From Sphingobacterium bovistauri (lineage in GTDB: Bacteria; Bacteroidota; Bacteroidia; Sphingobacteriales; Sphingobacteriaceae): DNA of 64,000 bases. The DNA lies in contig NZ_JADEYP010000006.1 in NCBI RefSeq assembly GCF_020295405.1, positions 94,661 through 158,660 on the forward strand. Reading direction: 5' to 3'. A program made the translations under genes and the position numbers. A model generated the notes under the pieces. The model had not been told where the DNA came from. It made no database searches and saw only the letters and a list, made by a program, of their open reading frames with translations. Each line of letters begins with the position of its first letter. Position 1 is the stretch's first letter. This document shows, one piece after another, positions 18,279-26,675 of this stretch.

Positions 18279-19814
18279 CTAATCAAGTATATTAAAAAGA
18301 GTCTTAGCAATATTGTAATCAATTTTTACCCCCCTTTGAAACGATTGTAAATGAGTAATATCTGGGTCTAATGTATTTCCTGGAATGATTATGTATCGAT
18401 ATTCATTTCCATTTAAAGTAGCGCCATACTTAGTTTGGATATCTATATACCCTATACTAAATTTAAAGTAAACTTGAGCATCTCGTCCGCCTGTATATAT
18501 CTCCGCACCCAATAATCTTATTTCTTGCGTACCATGATTATCATATTTTTCATAAACTAATACTTGACCTGTATTGAATACTCCTGAGGTCAGAGCTAAA
18601 GATGGAATTCTGATATAATTAATAGGAGAATTACCCGATAATCCTCCAGAATACCAGGGGCTATAGTATACTTTCGTAGAAGATTCACTGCTTCTCAAAT
18701 TCATAATTGGCATCCCCCAACTATTCGTTCCTTTAGGACCATGGAGATCTCCTGTAGAAATATTTATATAATAGTCGCCTGCTATTCCAACGGTATCAAC
18801 TGGTGATCTACTTCCGTTTAGAATCTTTGAACCAGGCGCACCATTTGATCCGTTAGATCCTGTCGCCCCCTTTAATCTAACAGGACTTCCCCAACTTGTT
18901 GCTGTTTTTGGACCGTAAAAGTCGCTTGTTGCTATTCTAAAATAAAAGTCCCCTATTCGTCCTAAGCTCGTATCTGGTGCCGCAGTTCCACTCAAAATTT
19001 GTGAGCCCGGAGCACCATCTTTACCATTTGTGCCTTTTAAGTTTGTAGCAACACCCCAACCCAAAGCTGTTTTAGGCCCATAGAAATCGCCCGTATTAGT
19101 TCTATAATAAAAATCGTCGATTGTACCTATGGTACTTACTGGCACAGTGGTTCCATTTAGGATAGTTTTACCGTTTGTTCCATTGTTTCCATTACTGCCG
19201 TTTTCACCAGTCGCTCCAATCAAACGAATAGGTGTCCCCCAGCCTGCTCCTGTCTTTGGCCCATACAAATTGGCTGTATTTGTTTGGAAATAATAATCTC
19301 CGACAGCTCCCAACTCATTATCTGGAATCGTTGTACCATTCAATATTTTAGTTCCATTTGCGCCATTCGCTCCTTTTAAATTGACAGGTGTACCCCAAGA
19401 CGAAGTAATCTTTGGCCCATATAAATTAGATGTACTTAAATCAATATAAAAATCACCAACATTCCCAACTGACATTGAAGGACTTCCTGTTGTAGCAATT
19501 ATTTTACTTCCATCTTTACCATCTGCCCCTGTAGCACCAACCGAACCAGTTGATCCTGTTGCTCCTATTGCCCCCTTTAGATTAATTGGATTGCCCCACC
19601 CATCAATACTTTTAGGACCATAAAAATCACTAGATGATGTATCAAAGTAATAATCTCCAGCTACACCTATCGACGTAGATGGCATCGTATTTCCATTATA
19701 AATTTTACTACCAGCAACCCCATCTTCCCCTTGAGGTCCTACTACACCTTCCTTAGTACAAGCATAAATAATTATGATATACATGCACAACAATAATAAT
19801 CTGAATCTTTTCAT
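18279..19814 (-). CDS. Collagen-like lipoprotein with six repeated modules
   Basis: This 511-residue protein has a lipobox in IIIIYACTKEG (Cys19), so it is probably lipid-anchored. Residues about 25-375 hold six modules of roughly 50-65 residues. Each reads approximately ILNGTxxPxxxxGxxGDFYxxTxTxxxYGPKTxxxWGxPxxLKG and is joined to the next by short Gly-X-Y tracts such as GATGSTGSVGATGADG. The last about 130 residues are non-repetitive and beta-rich. Similar modules occur in collagen-repeat proteins of phage tails and Bacteroidota. It is the first gene of the four-gene surface operon and lies downstream of a LytTR sensor pair. The role is probably an extended surface stalk or adhesin. Confidence 0.88.
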   Translation of the reverse strand: MKRFRLLLLCMYIIIIYACTKEGVVGPQGEDGVAGSKIYNGNTMPSTSIGVAGDYYFDTSSSDFYGPKSIDGWGNPINLKGAIGATGSTGSVGATGADGKDGSKIIATTGSPSMSVGNVGDFYIDLSTSNLYGPKITSSWGTPVNLKGANGANGTKILNGTTIPDNELGAVGDYYFQTNTANLYGPKTGAGWGTPIRLIGATGENGSNGNNGTNGKTILNGTTVPVSTIGTIDDFYYRTNTGDFYGPKTALGWGVATNLKGTNGKDGAPGSQILSGTAAPDTSLGRIGDFYFRIATSDFYGPKTATSWGSPVRLKGATGSNGSNGAPGSKILNGSRSPVDTVGIAGDYYINISTGDLHGPKGTNSWGMPIMNLRSSESSTKVYYSPWYSGGLSGNSPINYIRIPSLALTSGVFNTGQVLVYEKYDNHGTQEIRLLGAEIYTGGRDAQVYFKFSIGYIDIQTKYGATLNGNEYRYIIIPGNTLDPDITHLQSFQRGVKIDYNIAKTLFNILD

Positions 19815-19900
19815 AACCTACTATTTACATTCAAGTATGTATTAACTTAAATTTGTTATCGTAATAATTTTATTATAAAAAGAAGTTTTTTTTTGAATAT

Positions 19901-19936
19901 TTTTTTTAACACTGAGTTAATCCAGTGTTAAAAAAA
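19901..19936. terminator. Hairpin between the sensor kinase gene and the surface operon
   Basis: Perfect 14-bp stem TTTTTTTAACACTG / CAGTGTTAAAAAAA with an 8-base loop. Read on the reverse strand it is followed by T-rich sequence. It lies 143 bases after the kinase stop and about 87 bases before the lipoprotein start, so it probably separates the two reverse-strand units. Confidence 0.7.
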
Positions 19937-20078
19937 TGCGAATACCTATTTTCAGTTAGGGAAGAATAACTCTTTACAAGATTAATTACATAATACCTCC
20001 TTAGAGCAGAGTAATCTGAGTTAAAATTTATATACTGAAATCAGGAATTTAAGTTTGGGTTTTAGAATCTTCAATTCT

Positions 20079-23000
20079 CTAAAAGATTGGGAATATCATA
20101 GTGACTCTAGTTGTGTAATCAAGTATATTTGGTGTTTTGTCAATATGGATACCTGTCCTACTATTCACCCCATCTCTATTCATCATTTGCAATCTATTTT
20201 CTACACCTTTAATTCCAAATGATTGCCTTTTAAACGTCGAATTCTCTTGAAGATCAAAACCTACACCGTTGTCTAACACTTGAATAACTATGTAAACATC
20301 TCTTCTTGAAATATTTATATAAACCAACCCTTTCCTATCAGTTAAATGCCTTACACCGTGATGGACGGCATTTTCCACTATAGGCTGTATGAGCATTGAT
20401 GGGATTTTATCGCGATATGGGTTAATATCATTTTCAACATGAATCTCAAAATCAAACATATGGTCAAATCTTTCGCGCTCCAAATCCAAATACAATTTCA
20501 CCAATCCTAATTCAGATTCAATATTAACCATTGAATTTTGAGAATTTTCCAAAACAATTCTACTCAATGACGCAAATTTATGGATGAGCTTACTAGCCTT
20601 CAACTTATTATTTTCAACGACATAAGCTTCTATAGAGTTTAATACATTAAAAATGAAATGAGGGTTCATCTGTGCACGAACGGCTTTCAATTCACTTTCA
20701 TACAGCTTCTTTCGAAAATCAGATTCTATCTTCTCTTGTCGCTGTACTTCCAAATTTTCCTGTTGTTCGATGATCTTTTTCTCATTCTCAATCAATTCCT
20801 TTTTGAGCTTTTCATTAAAATCCGAATGCAATTTATTAACAGCCTTCTGCTGATTAATACGGTAGAACAAAAAACCAAAAGCAAGTGTTGCAAGTATCAA
20901 AGCAAACAAAACTCTAAAAAGTGTAGACTCATACCATACACTTTTGACTACAATATTGTATTTCGTAATATTTTTAGACCAATTTCCTTCCATATCTCCC
21001 ACACGCACACTAAAAGTATATCTTCCTGGATCTACATTCGTGAATATAGCTTGATGCGATTCATCTGTCTCAATCCACTCCTTGTGAATACCATCCAATT
21101 GATAAGAAAATCTTATATTGGAATTCTTAACCAATTGAGGACATGCAAGGTAAAATGCAAAGGAATTTTCAGAAGGTTGCAAAGTTATAGTAGAAGACTG
21201 CAATTTGTAACTATGGTCCTCATTGAGTATTCTAAATTGGCTAATAATAGAAGTATAATCATCTGGTTCAAACACTTTCACTTTACTAATTTCCCCCTTA
21301 ATAAGCCCCTTATTAGTTATCCAAATAATATCATTATTATTCAAATAGAAGTCAGTTGGGCTATTCAGTACTGAAGGATATACCCCATCACCTTGTTCCA
21401 AATGTAAAAATCGCTTTGATATCTTATCAAAGATCATCACGCCATCCGAAGTCTGCATCCAAATTCGATCCAAATGATCCATAGCCATTTTTCGAGTATA
21501 GAGTTTCTTGAAAGGATGTGGATCATTGTAATGTATAAATTCTGGTTTACTTGCAAAGTGGATCTTACCAATGCCACTTGTACTGCTTCCATACCATAGT
21601 TCATTATACCTATCCAATAAAAAAGAAAATACGGAATTTGCATTTAAACTCAAACTATCAGCAGGATGATGAAAATAACTAAAAAACTTTCCTTTTACCT
21701 TATCCACTACTCGCACAGCTCCGAAGCCATCCATTCCTAACCAAATAGAATTATTCCGATCCTTTCCAACAGTAATAATTTTATTGTCAATTAATCCAGT
21801 TTGCTTGTTAAAAAGCGTGATTTCTCTTGAAATTAAATTATATTTATAAAGTCCTGAATTCCAAGAACCAATCCACAGATAATCTTGGCTATTTATTACA
21901 TCTCCCAGTACAGTATTGCAGTCTGCTTCACGAAAATTAAAATCTTTTCCATTTATTGGCAACGGTTGTATAGACTTAGTTGATGTATGAACAAGATGAA
22001 CACCATTACCATATGTCGATAAATAAATCTGGTTATTCACGACATTGACTTGGCTTACTTTCAGTTCGTTAGTTGGAATTTGTAGGAGAATATTTTTATA
22101 ATCTGCGGATAACTTTCCAACGGATGTCGCGCTTATAAACCATGTATCATTGCCGACTTTAAAAAGTTCTTTGATTGAAAAATTAAGAGGAATTAAATCG
22201 TCTACAATATTGAGCTCATCAGAATATAAAAAAAGACCTTGGTTTGTTGCTATGTATATACCATTAGACGTAGAAGTAAGACTATTTATTCTAGTCTCAA
22301 TGTCTATTTCGGGATATATTTCCTTCCAACTGATGTGTTTATTCGTTTTAGTACGAATATCGTATAGATAAAGTCCATGCACTATATGCGCCAATAAAAG
22401 CTTTTCTTGTTGTGGTAAATAACATATATCCGTTAACTCATTGTCATAATAATCTTTATTCTTACCTATACCAAGAAGGTTTGTATGCTCTATTTTCTTA
22501 TCATATATTCCAAGATTAGAAAGATTATAATCATAATAGTTCAAATACACCGAATCACCAACAAAAGTAAAGTGTCTTCCTCCATTCTCTCCCTTATTAT
22601 TCAAGTTAATATTATCAATATCATTGCTCTTCGGATTATAAATATAAATTCCACCATATCGTGTACCTATCCAAATAATACCATTACCATCTTCTCTTAT
22701 ACTAAATATTGTTTCCAAATCCTTAGAATTTGATAACTTTATATAGCTTACATCATCTGTTTTCGGATCATAATACTGTAATCCAGTTTCCTGACCTCCG
22801 AAATATACAATCCCTGAACTTGCCACGAAGACGGTGTAAAGTTCATTTTTCACAATTTTATTATGACCGATAGTAGGGTTGAAAGTTCGAACGCTGGAAG
22901 AAATTGGAAGATGCGTATCGTAGCAGATTAATCCTTGATTATAGGATGTCATCCATATTTTCGAACTCTTTGGATCTAAACTAATGGAGCTTAAATCGTT

Positions 23001-23249
23001 TGTCAAATGACTATATGTGCGATGAAAAGGGATATTATGAAAACGTATTCCATCAAAATTGACTAAGCCTTTGTCTGTAGCCATCCATAATATTCCACGT
23101 GAGTCCTCTACTACATCGCGAATTTTCTGAGCCAAAAGGCCTTCTTTTTTGCTATAATGCCGAAAATTGTACAACATTTCTTGTCCATAAGATTTTTCAA
23201 ATCCTATCACAACAAGGAGGAGTATAATTGATCTAAGCAATATCTGCAT
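20079..23249 (-). CDS. Reg_prop/Y_Y_Y sensor histidine kinase (LytS-type kinase domain)
   Basis: About 1056 residues from the ATG at 23249. An earlier in-frame ATG at 23285 lies inside the regulator gene and would put 12 residues before the signal sequence MQILLRSIILLLVVIGF. The periplasmic part is a two-component propeller: repeats such as DSRGILWMATDKGLVNFDG and GNGIIWIGTRYGGIYIYN, then a Y_Y_Y domain (FSYQLDGIHKEWIET). One membrane segment (LFRVLFALILATLAFGFLF) and a coiled coil lead to a His_kinase domain with the phospho-acceptor in QMNPHFIFN and an ATPase N-box, QPIVENAVHHG. It senses an extracellular or periplasmic ligand and pairs with the adjacent LytTR regulator. Confidence 0.93.
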   Translation of the reverse strand: MQILLRSIILLLVVIGFEKSYGQEMLYNFRHYSKKEGLLAQKIRDVVEDSRGILWMATDKGLVNFDGIRFHNIPFHRTYSHLTNDLSSISLDPKSSKIWMTSYNQGLICYDTHLPISSSVRTFNPTIGHNKIVKNELYTVFVASSGIVYFGGQETGLQYYDPKTDDVSYIKLSNSKDLETIFSIREDGNGIIWIGTRYGGIYIYNPKSNDIDNINLNNKGENGGRHFTFVGDSVYLNYYDYNLSNLGIYDKKIEHTNLLGIGKNKDYYDNELTDICYLPQQEKLLLAHIVHGLYLYDIRTKTNKHISWKEIYPEIDIETRINSLTSTSNGIYIATNQGLFLYSDELNIVDDLIPLNFSIKELFKVGNDTWFISATSVGKLSADYKNILLQIPTNELKVSQVNVVNNQIYLSTYGNGVHLVHTSTKSIQPLPINGKDFNFREADCNTVLGDVINSQDYLWIGSWNSGLYKYNLISREITLFNKQTGLIDNKIITVGKDRNNSIWLGMDGFGAVRVVDKVKGKFFSYFHHPADSLSLNANSVFSFLLDRYNELWYGSSTSGIGKIHFASKPEFIHYNDPHPFKKLYTRKMAMDHLDRIWMQTSDGVMIFDKISKRFLHLEQGDGVYPSVLNSPTDFYLNNNDIIWITNKGLIKGEISKVKVFEPDDYTSIISQFRILNEDHSYKLQSSTITLQPSENSFAFYLACPQLVKNSNIRFSYQLDGIHKEWIETDESHQAIFTNVDPGRYTFSVRVGDMEGNWSKNITKYNIVVKSVWYESTLFRVLFALILATLAFGFLFYRINQQKAVNKLHSDFNEKLKKELIENEKKIIEQQENLEVQRQEKIESDFRKKLYESELKAVRAQMNPHFIFNVLNSIEAYVVENNKLKASKLIHKFASLSRIVLENSQNSMVNIESELGLVKLYLDLERERFDHMFDFEIHVENDINPYRDKIPSMLIQPIVENAVHHGVRHLTDRKGLVYINISRRDVYIVIQVLDNGVGFDLQENSTFKRQSFGIKGVENRLQMMNRDGVNSRTGIHIDKTPNILDYTTRVTMIFPIF

Positions 23250-23262
23250 AGTAGAATATCGT

Positions 23263-24003
23263 TTAATAATTGAAAAGTTTTTCAATTAAAGCACTCTTTT
23301 TAGCAGGTGACACTTCAATCTCCGATCCATCAAGTAATTCGATAGTCCCACCATCACCCTTTTTATACCGCACTACATAATTCAAATTGATGATTGAGCT
23401 TCTGTTAACGCGCATAAAATCTCCATCTGACAGTGTTGTTTCGTACTCTTTAAGTGTACGTGAAACAATAATTTTTGATTTCGTATTTGCAATATGAAAA
23501 ACAGAATAATTACTCATCGCCTCTACCTTCAAAATATCCATTTTTTTGACGAAATAAATACCTTCAGCCGTTGGCAAGGCCAATCGCGATGCAACAGCAG
23601 TAGCAGACGATTTGTCTAGATTCTGCATAGCACTATGCTGTAAACCAATTCTTTTCTTTAATTTCTGCACAGCTACGTATAATTCATCAGGACTGACTGG
23701 CTTCAGTAAATAGTCTAAAGCATTAGCACGCAATGCTTCTAACGCATATTCGTTATATGCTGTCACGAAAATAACTTCAAAATCAAAATTACCAAGCTGT
23801 TCCAAAAATTGAAACCCATTTATTTTTGGCATTTCCACATCCAGAAAGAGTACATCTGGATTAATGTCCTTGATTTCATCCAAAGCAAACTGTGGACTGT
23901 TGAATATCTTGACGACCTGTATATCATCTTCAAGCGCATTGATTTTGTGTTCAAGTAAAGAGCTCCCTTTGGTCTCATCATCTAGTATGACAGCTCTTAT
24001 CAT
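23263..24003 (-). CDS. LytTR-family response regulator
   Basis: This 246-residue protein has a receiver domain at 1-120 with the acidic pocket DDE at 8-10, phospho-acceptor D55 in VLFLDVEMP, and the switch lysine in DYLLKPVSP. A LytTR DNA-binding domain follows at about 140-240 (ILKVEAMSNYSVFHI, SRTLKEYE, RVNRSSIINLNYV). It is the first gene of a reverse-strand pair; the kinase begins 13 bases after its stop. The obvious target is the surface operon just downstream, but no LytTR binding repeat was identified by eye. Confidence 0.95.
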   Translation of the reverse strand: MIRAVILDDETKGSSLLEHKINALEDDIQVVKIFNSPQFALDEIKDINPDVLFLDVEMPKINGFQFLEQLGNFDFEVIFVTAYNEYALEALRANALDYLLKPVSPDELYVAVQKLKKRIGLQHSAMQNLDKSSATAVASRLALPTAEGIYFVKKMDILKVEAMSNYSVFHIANTKSKIIVSRTLKEYETTLSDGDFMRVNRSSIINLNYVVRYKKGDGGTIELLDGSEIEVSPAKKSALIEKLFNY

Positions 24004-24030
24004 AATTGGTTAATTTTTAGCTCATTGATT

Positions 24031-24038
24031 CAAATATA
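24031..24038 (-). promoter_or_regulatory. -7 element of the LytTR regulator
   Basis: On the reverse strand TATATTTG matches TAnnTTTG, 27 bases before the regulator ATG. No well-spaced -33 TTTG was found. Confidence 0.45.
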
Positions 24039-24121
24039 AATCTAATATTAAAATAATAAATATTCAAAAACAATTAGCGAAGAGCTTATTTACGTGTGTG
24101 AATCATAGAAACTAAATAGTA

Positions 24122-24161
24122 AACAAAAACGCCTCAATATATATATAGAGGCGTTTTTGTT
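24122..24161 (-). terminator. Terminator of the helicase-gldC-EVE operon
   Basis: Perfect 14-bp stem AACAAAAACGCCTC / GAGGCGTTTTTGTT around an alternating AT loop, overlapping the stop codon of the EVE gene. Confidence 0.82.
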
Positions 24162-24567
24162 ATGAATTTCCCAATTCTACAATTCTATCGAATTCTTCAG
24201 GTTTGAGTGGCATGACTGATAAGCGTCCTTGTTTTACTAAAGCTACATTTTGTAAAAAATCATCTGCTTTAATGACTTCTAAGGTAACTGGCTTTTTGAA
24301 TGTTTCAACAGGAGCTAAATCTACGACAACCCATTTCGTGTCGTCGGTGGTTGGATCTTGATAATATTCCTTTACGACTTTAGCGATTCCTACTACTTCT
24401 TTACCTTCATTGCTATGATAGAAAAGCACGAGGTCACCCTCTTTCATCGCTTTCATATTATTTCTTGCTTGATAATTGCGTACGCCATCCCAAAAAGTCT
24501 GTCCATCAGCATTAAACTGCTCCCAACTGTATTTAAATGGCTCAGATTTAACCAAAAAATAATTCAT
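24160..24567 (-). CDS. EVE-domain protein (PUA-like fold)
   Basis: This 135-residue protein is a single EVE domain: it starts MNYFLVKSEPFKYSWEQF, then has WDGVRNYQARNNMKAMKEGDLVLFYHS and ends with the conserved LSVMPLKPEEFDRI. EVE domains bind modified bases in DNA or RNA. It is the last gene of a four-gene reverse operon, 20 bases after gldC. There are no restriction genes nearby, so a role in RNA or general modified-base binding is likelier than defence. Confidence 0.92.
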   Translation of the reverse strand: MNYFLVKSEPFKYSWEQFNADGQTFWDGVRNYQARNNMKAMKEGDLVLFYHSNEGKEVVGIAKVVKEYYQDPTTDDTKWVVVDLAPVETFKKPVTLEVIKADDFLQNVALVKQGRLSVMPLKPEEFDRIVELGNS

Positions 24568-24587
24568 TTGTAATTAGATTTAGATGA

Positions 24588-24938
24588 TTACCCTTGTTGT
24601 TCTAAAACTTCCATTTTCTCTGCGAAATGTGCACAGTAATCACGCAAGTCACCAATTACTTTCTCAGCCATAGGATCTCCTCCTGAAGCTCTCAAAAATG
24701 AATCTCCCATCGTTTGTAAAGTTTCATAAAAGAAACGCTTCATCTCATCATAAGGCATATCTTTTGTCCACAAATCTATACGCATGGAATTTTTATATTG
24801 TGCATCCCACAATGCTAAAAACATAGCCTTTGCTGGTAAACTTTCTTCATTCTGACCGTCTGTAGATGACCAATTTATTGTATCTGGAACATTGTTTTCA
24901 TCCAATGCTATGTTTAATTTTATTTCCGCTGTTTTCAT
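24588..24938 (-). CDS. gldC: Gliding motility protein GldC
   Basis: This 116-residue soluble protein matches GldC along its length: a short amphipathic start, WSSTDGQNEESLPAKAMFLALWD, then IDLWTKDMPYDEMKRFFYETLQTM, and a C-terminal DYCAHFAEKMEVLE. GldC was found in Flavobacterium gliding mutants but is also conserved in non-gliding Bacteroidota, usually alone, so motility cannot be inferred. It directly abuts the preceding small membrane protein gene. Confidence 0.88.
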   Translation of the reverse strand: MKTAEIKLNIALDENNVPDTINWSSTDGQNEESLPAKAMFLALWDAQYKNSMRIDLWTKDMPYDEMKRFFYETLQTMGDSFLRASGGDPMAEKVIGDLRDYCAHFAEKMEVLEQQG

Positions 24939-25178
24939 TTACTGTAATTTCAATATAATCATCAACATTCCTACAATCAGTATAAAGGCGATTTGTAGAA
25001 ACCATATTTTTTTTAAATCCTTAAAAATTATTCGAAAAGCTAAATCCACCAAACCAATCACCACCAACCACAAAACCAACCATCCCAATGAAAAAACTAG
25101 ATCTTGATCTGTTTGCCACTCTGAAATGACCCAAACCAAGATAACCGCTAAAGTGATATTTAATGGTGTAAGTTTCAC
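24939..25178 (-). CDS. Small membrane protein, function unknown
   Basis: 79 residues with three predicted membrane segments (about 5-20, 27-50 and 57-77) and a short charged loop, FKDLKKIW. I do not recognise the family. It sits 2 bases after the helicase stop and directly before gldC, so it is surely cotranscribed with both. Confidence 0.72.
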   Translation of the reverse strand: MKLTPLNITLAVILVWVISEWQTDQDLVFSLGWLVLWLVVIGLVDLAFRIIFKDLKKIWFLQIAFILIVGMLMIILKLQ

Positions 25179-25180
25179 TA

Positions 25181-26545
25181 TTATGTGTTTTTAAATTTCT
25201 TTCCTTTTTTCTTTACGCCAGCTTTGTTAACTGGTGTTTTCTTCATTTTACCAGCCTTCTTCTTCGCATTGATACGTCTAGTTTCTTCTATTTTAGCAGC
25301 ATGCTTTTTCTCATGAAACGCACCTTGATAATCCGGATTATCCTTTTTCTTTTGGTTATCAATCTCACGAGCAATTGCTTGACGTTCTTCATAAGGTGTT
25401 TTTTCAACAAAAACATCTGCCGGCAATTCAGCAGCAGGAATACTTTGCCTGATTAATTTTTCAATCTTGGTAACATAATAAAGCTCACTCTCATTTGCAA
25501 AAGTAATAGCATCCCCTTTACTAAAGGCACGTCCTGTACGACCAATACGGTGTACATAATCCTCTATAATAATAGGAACGTCAAAATTAATCACATGACT
25601 TACATTAGAAACATCCAATCCTCGAGCTGCTACATCCGTCGCAACTAAAAATCTAATTTCGCCAGATTTAAATGCATTAATCGAATTGATTCGTGTATTT
25701 TGACCCTTATTCGCATGAATAACACGCACATTATCTTCACCATACTTTCTTTCTACAAAAGCGAATACATTATCGGCAACTTCCTTTGTCTTACAAAAAA
25801 TAATAACACGGTGAAACACTTCATCATTTTTGAACAAATGTTGCAATAAATTAATTTTTGTTTTCAGATTCGGTACATGATAAAGCACTTGAGTTACTGT
25901 ACTCGCTGGCGTCGCCTGTTCCGAAACCTCAATAACAGTTGGGAAAGCCAAAAAATCACCCGCAATCTTACGAACCAATTCACTCATCGTTGCAGAGAAA
26001 AGTAAATTTTGACGTTTGCGCGGTACCACTTCCAGAATACGATGAATCTTGGAAATAAATCCCATATCCATCATCTTGTCGGCTTCATCCATTACCAAAA
26101 ACTTCAATGATTTGGTCTTGATATATCCTTCCAAGTACAACTCTAAGAAACGCCCAGGCGTGGCTACGATGATATCACAACCTTTTTCTAACTGCTCCTT
26201 TTGGGTTTTTGGACCTAATCCACCAAAAAGTAGTACAGTACGCAAATCCAAATATGTAGAGAACTCTTTGATGTTCTCATTAATTTGCATAGCAAGTTCT
26301 CGTGTTGGAGTAATAATCAAAGCACGAGGATCATTTCCTTGCGCGTATTTCAAACTCATTAATATGGGTAATACAAAAGCTGCTGTTTTACCTGTTCCTG
26401 TCTGAGCGATTCCCATCACATCCTGACCAGCTAAAATTGGGGTGATAGCCTTTTGTTGAATTTCAGTAGGCACTTCATACCCAGCTTCGGCTATTGCAGT
26501 TTGTATTTGTTTGTTGAATTTGAAATCTTCGAATGATGCTTGCAT
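25181..26545 (-). CDS. DEAD-box RNA helicase (RhlE-like)
   Basis: This 454-residue ATP-dependent RNA helicase carries all core motifs: Q motif FNKQIQTAIAEAGYEVPTEIQ, Walker A AQTGTGKTAAF, PTRELAMQ, DEADKMMDMGF, SAT, and C-terminal ATDVAARGLDV with HRIGRTGRA. The last about 60 residues are lysine-rich (KKKAGKMKKTPVNKAGVKKKGKK), a probable RNA-binding tail. It leads the operon containing gldC and the EVE protein. A -7-like box ends 5 bases before its ATG, so the mRNA may be leaderless. Confidence 0.96.
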   Translation of the reverse strand: MQASFEDFKFNKQIQTAIAEAGYEVPTEIQQKAITPILAGQDVMGIAQTGTGKTAAFVLPILMSLKYAQGNDPRALIITPTRELAMQINENIKEFSTYLDLRTVLLFGGLGPKTQKEQLEKGCDIIVATPGRFLELYLEGYIKTKSLKFLVMDEADKMMDMGFISKIHRILEVVPRKRQNLLFSATMSELVRKIAGDFLAFPTVIEVSEQATPASTVTQVLYHVPNLKTKINLLQHLFKNDEVFHRVIIFCKTKEVADNVFAFVERKYGEDNVRVIHANKGQNTRINSINAFKSGEIRFLVATDVAARGLDVSNVSHVINFDVPIIIEDYVHRIGRTGRAFSKGDAITFANESELYYVTKIEKLIRQSIPAAELPADVFVEKTPYEERQAIAREIDNQKKKDNPDYQGAFHEKKHAAKIEETRRINAKKKAGKMKKTPVNKAGVKKKGKKFKNT

Positions 26546-26549
26546 TTTA

Positions 26550-26557
26550 CAAAGATA
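26550..26557 (-). promoter_or_regulatory. -7 element abutting the helicase start
   Basis: On the reverse strand TATCTTTG matches TAnnTTTG and is separated from the ATG by only TAAA, so transcription would begin at or next to the start codon. No clear -33 box. Confidence 0.45.
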
Positions 26558-26623
26558 GGTAAAAGCTCCGAGTATCTTAATTAAAGAAAATCCCAGAAAA
26601 GTAAAGTTTCACAAACATCAAAT

Positions 26624-26654
26624 TTTGATTTACGAATGAATAAAGGCAATTTTG
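26624..26654 (+). promoter_or_regulatory. Candidate promoter of the S46 peptidase gene
   Basis: TTTG at 26624-26627, a 19-base spacer, then CAATTTTG at 26647-26654 (one mismatch to TAnnTTTG), about 20 bases before the start. Confidence 0.4.
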
Positions 26655-26675
26655 TTAACATAAATAAAATATATG

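Noticed and set aside
18700..19760. Regularly repeated sequence resembling a CRISPR array
   Set aside because: The repeats are long, coding and imperfect and translate into collagen-like modules in one frame; no spacer/repeat alternation of fixed length and no cas genes.
20658..21374. 238-codon forward open frame opposite the kinase gene
   Set aside because: Antisense to the conserved kinase and coiled-coil part; the translation is low-complexity Ile/Phe/Asn without a recognisable domain.
24160..24567. EVE protein as part of a restriction or defence island
   Set aside because: Its neighbours are an RNA helicase, gldC and a small membrane protein; no restriction, toxin or phage genes are near.
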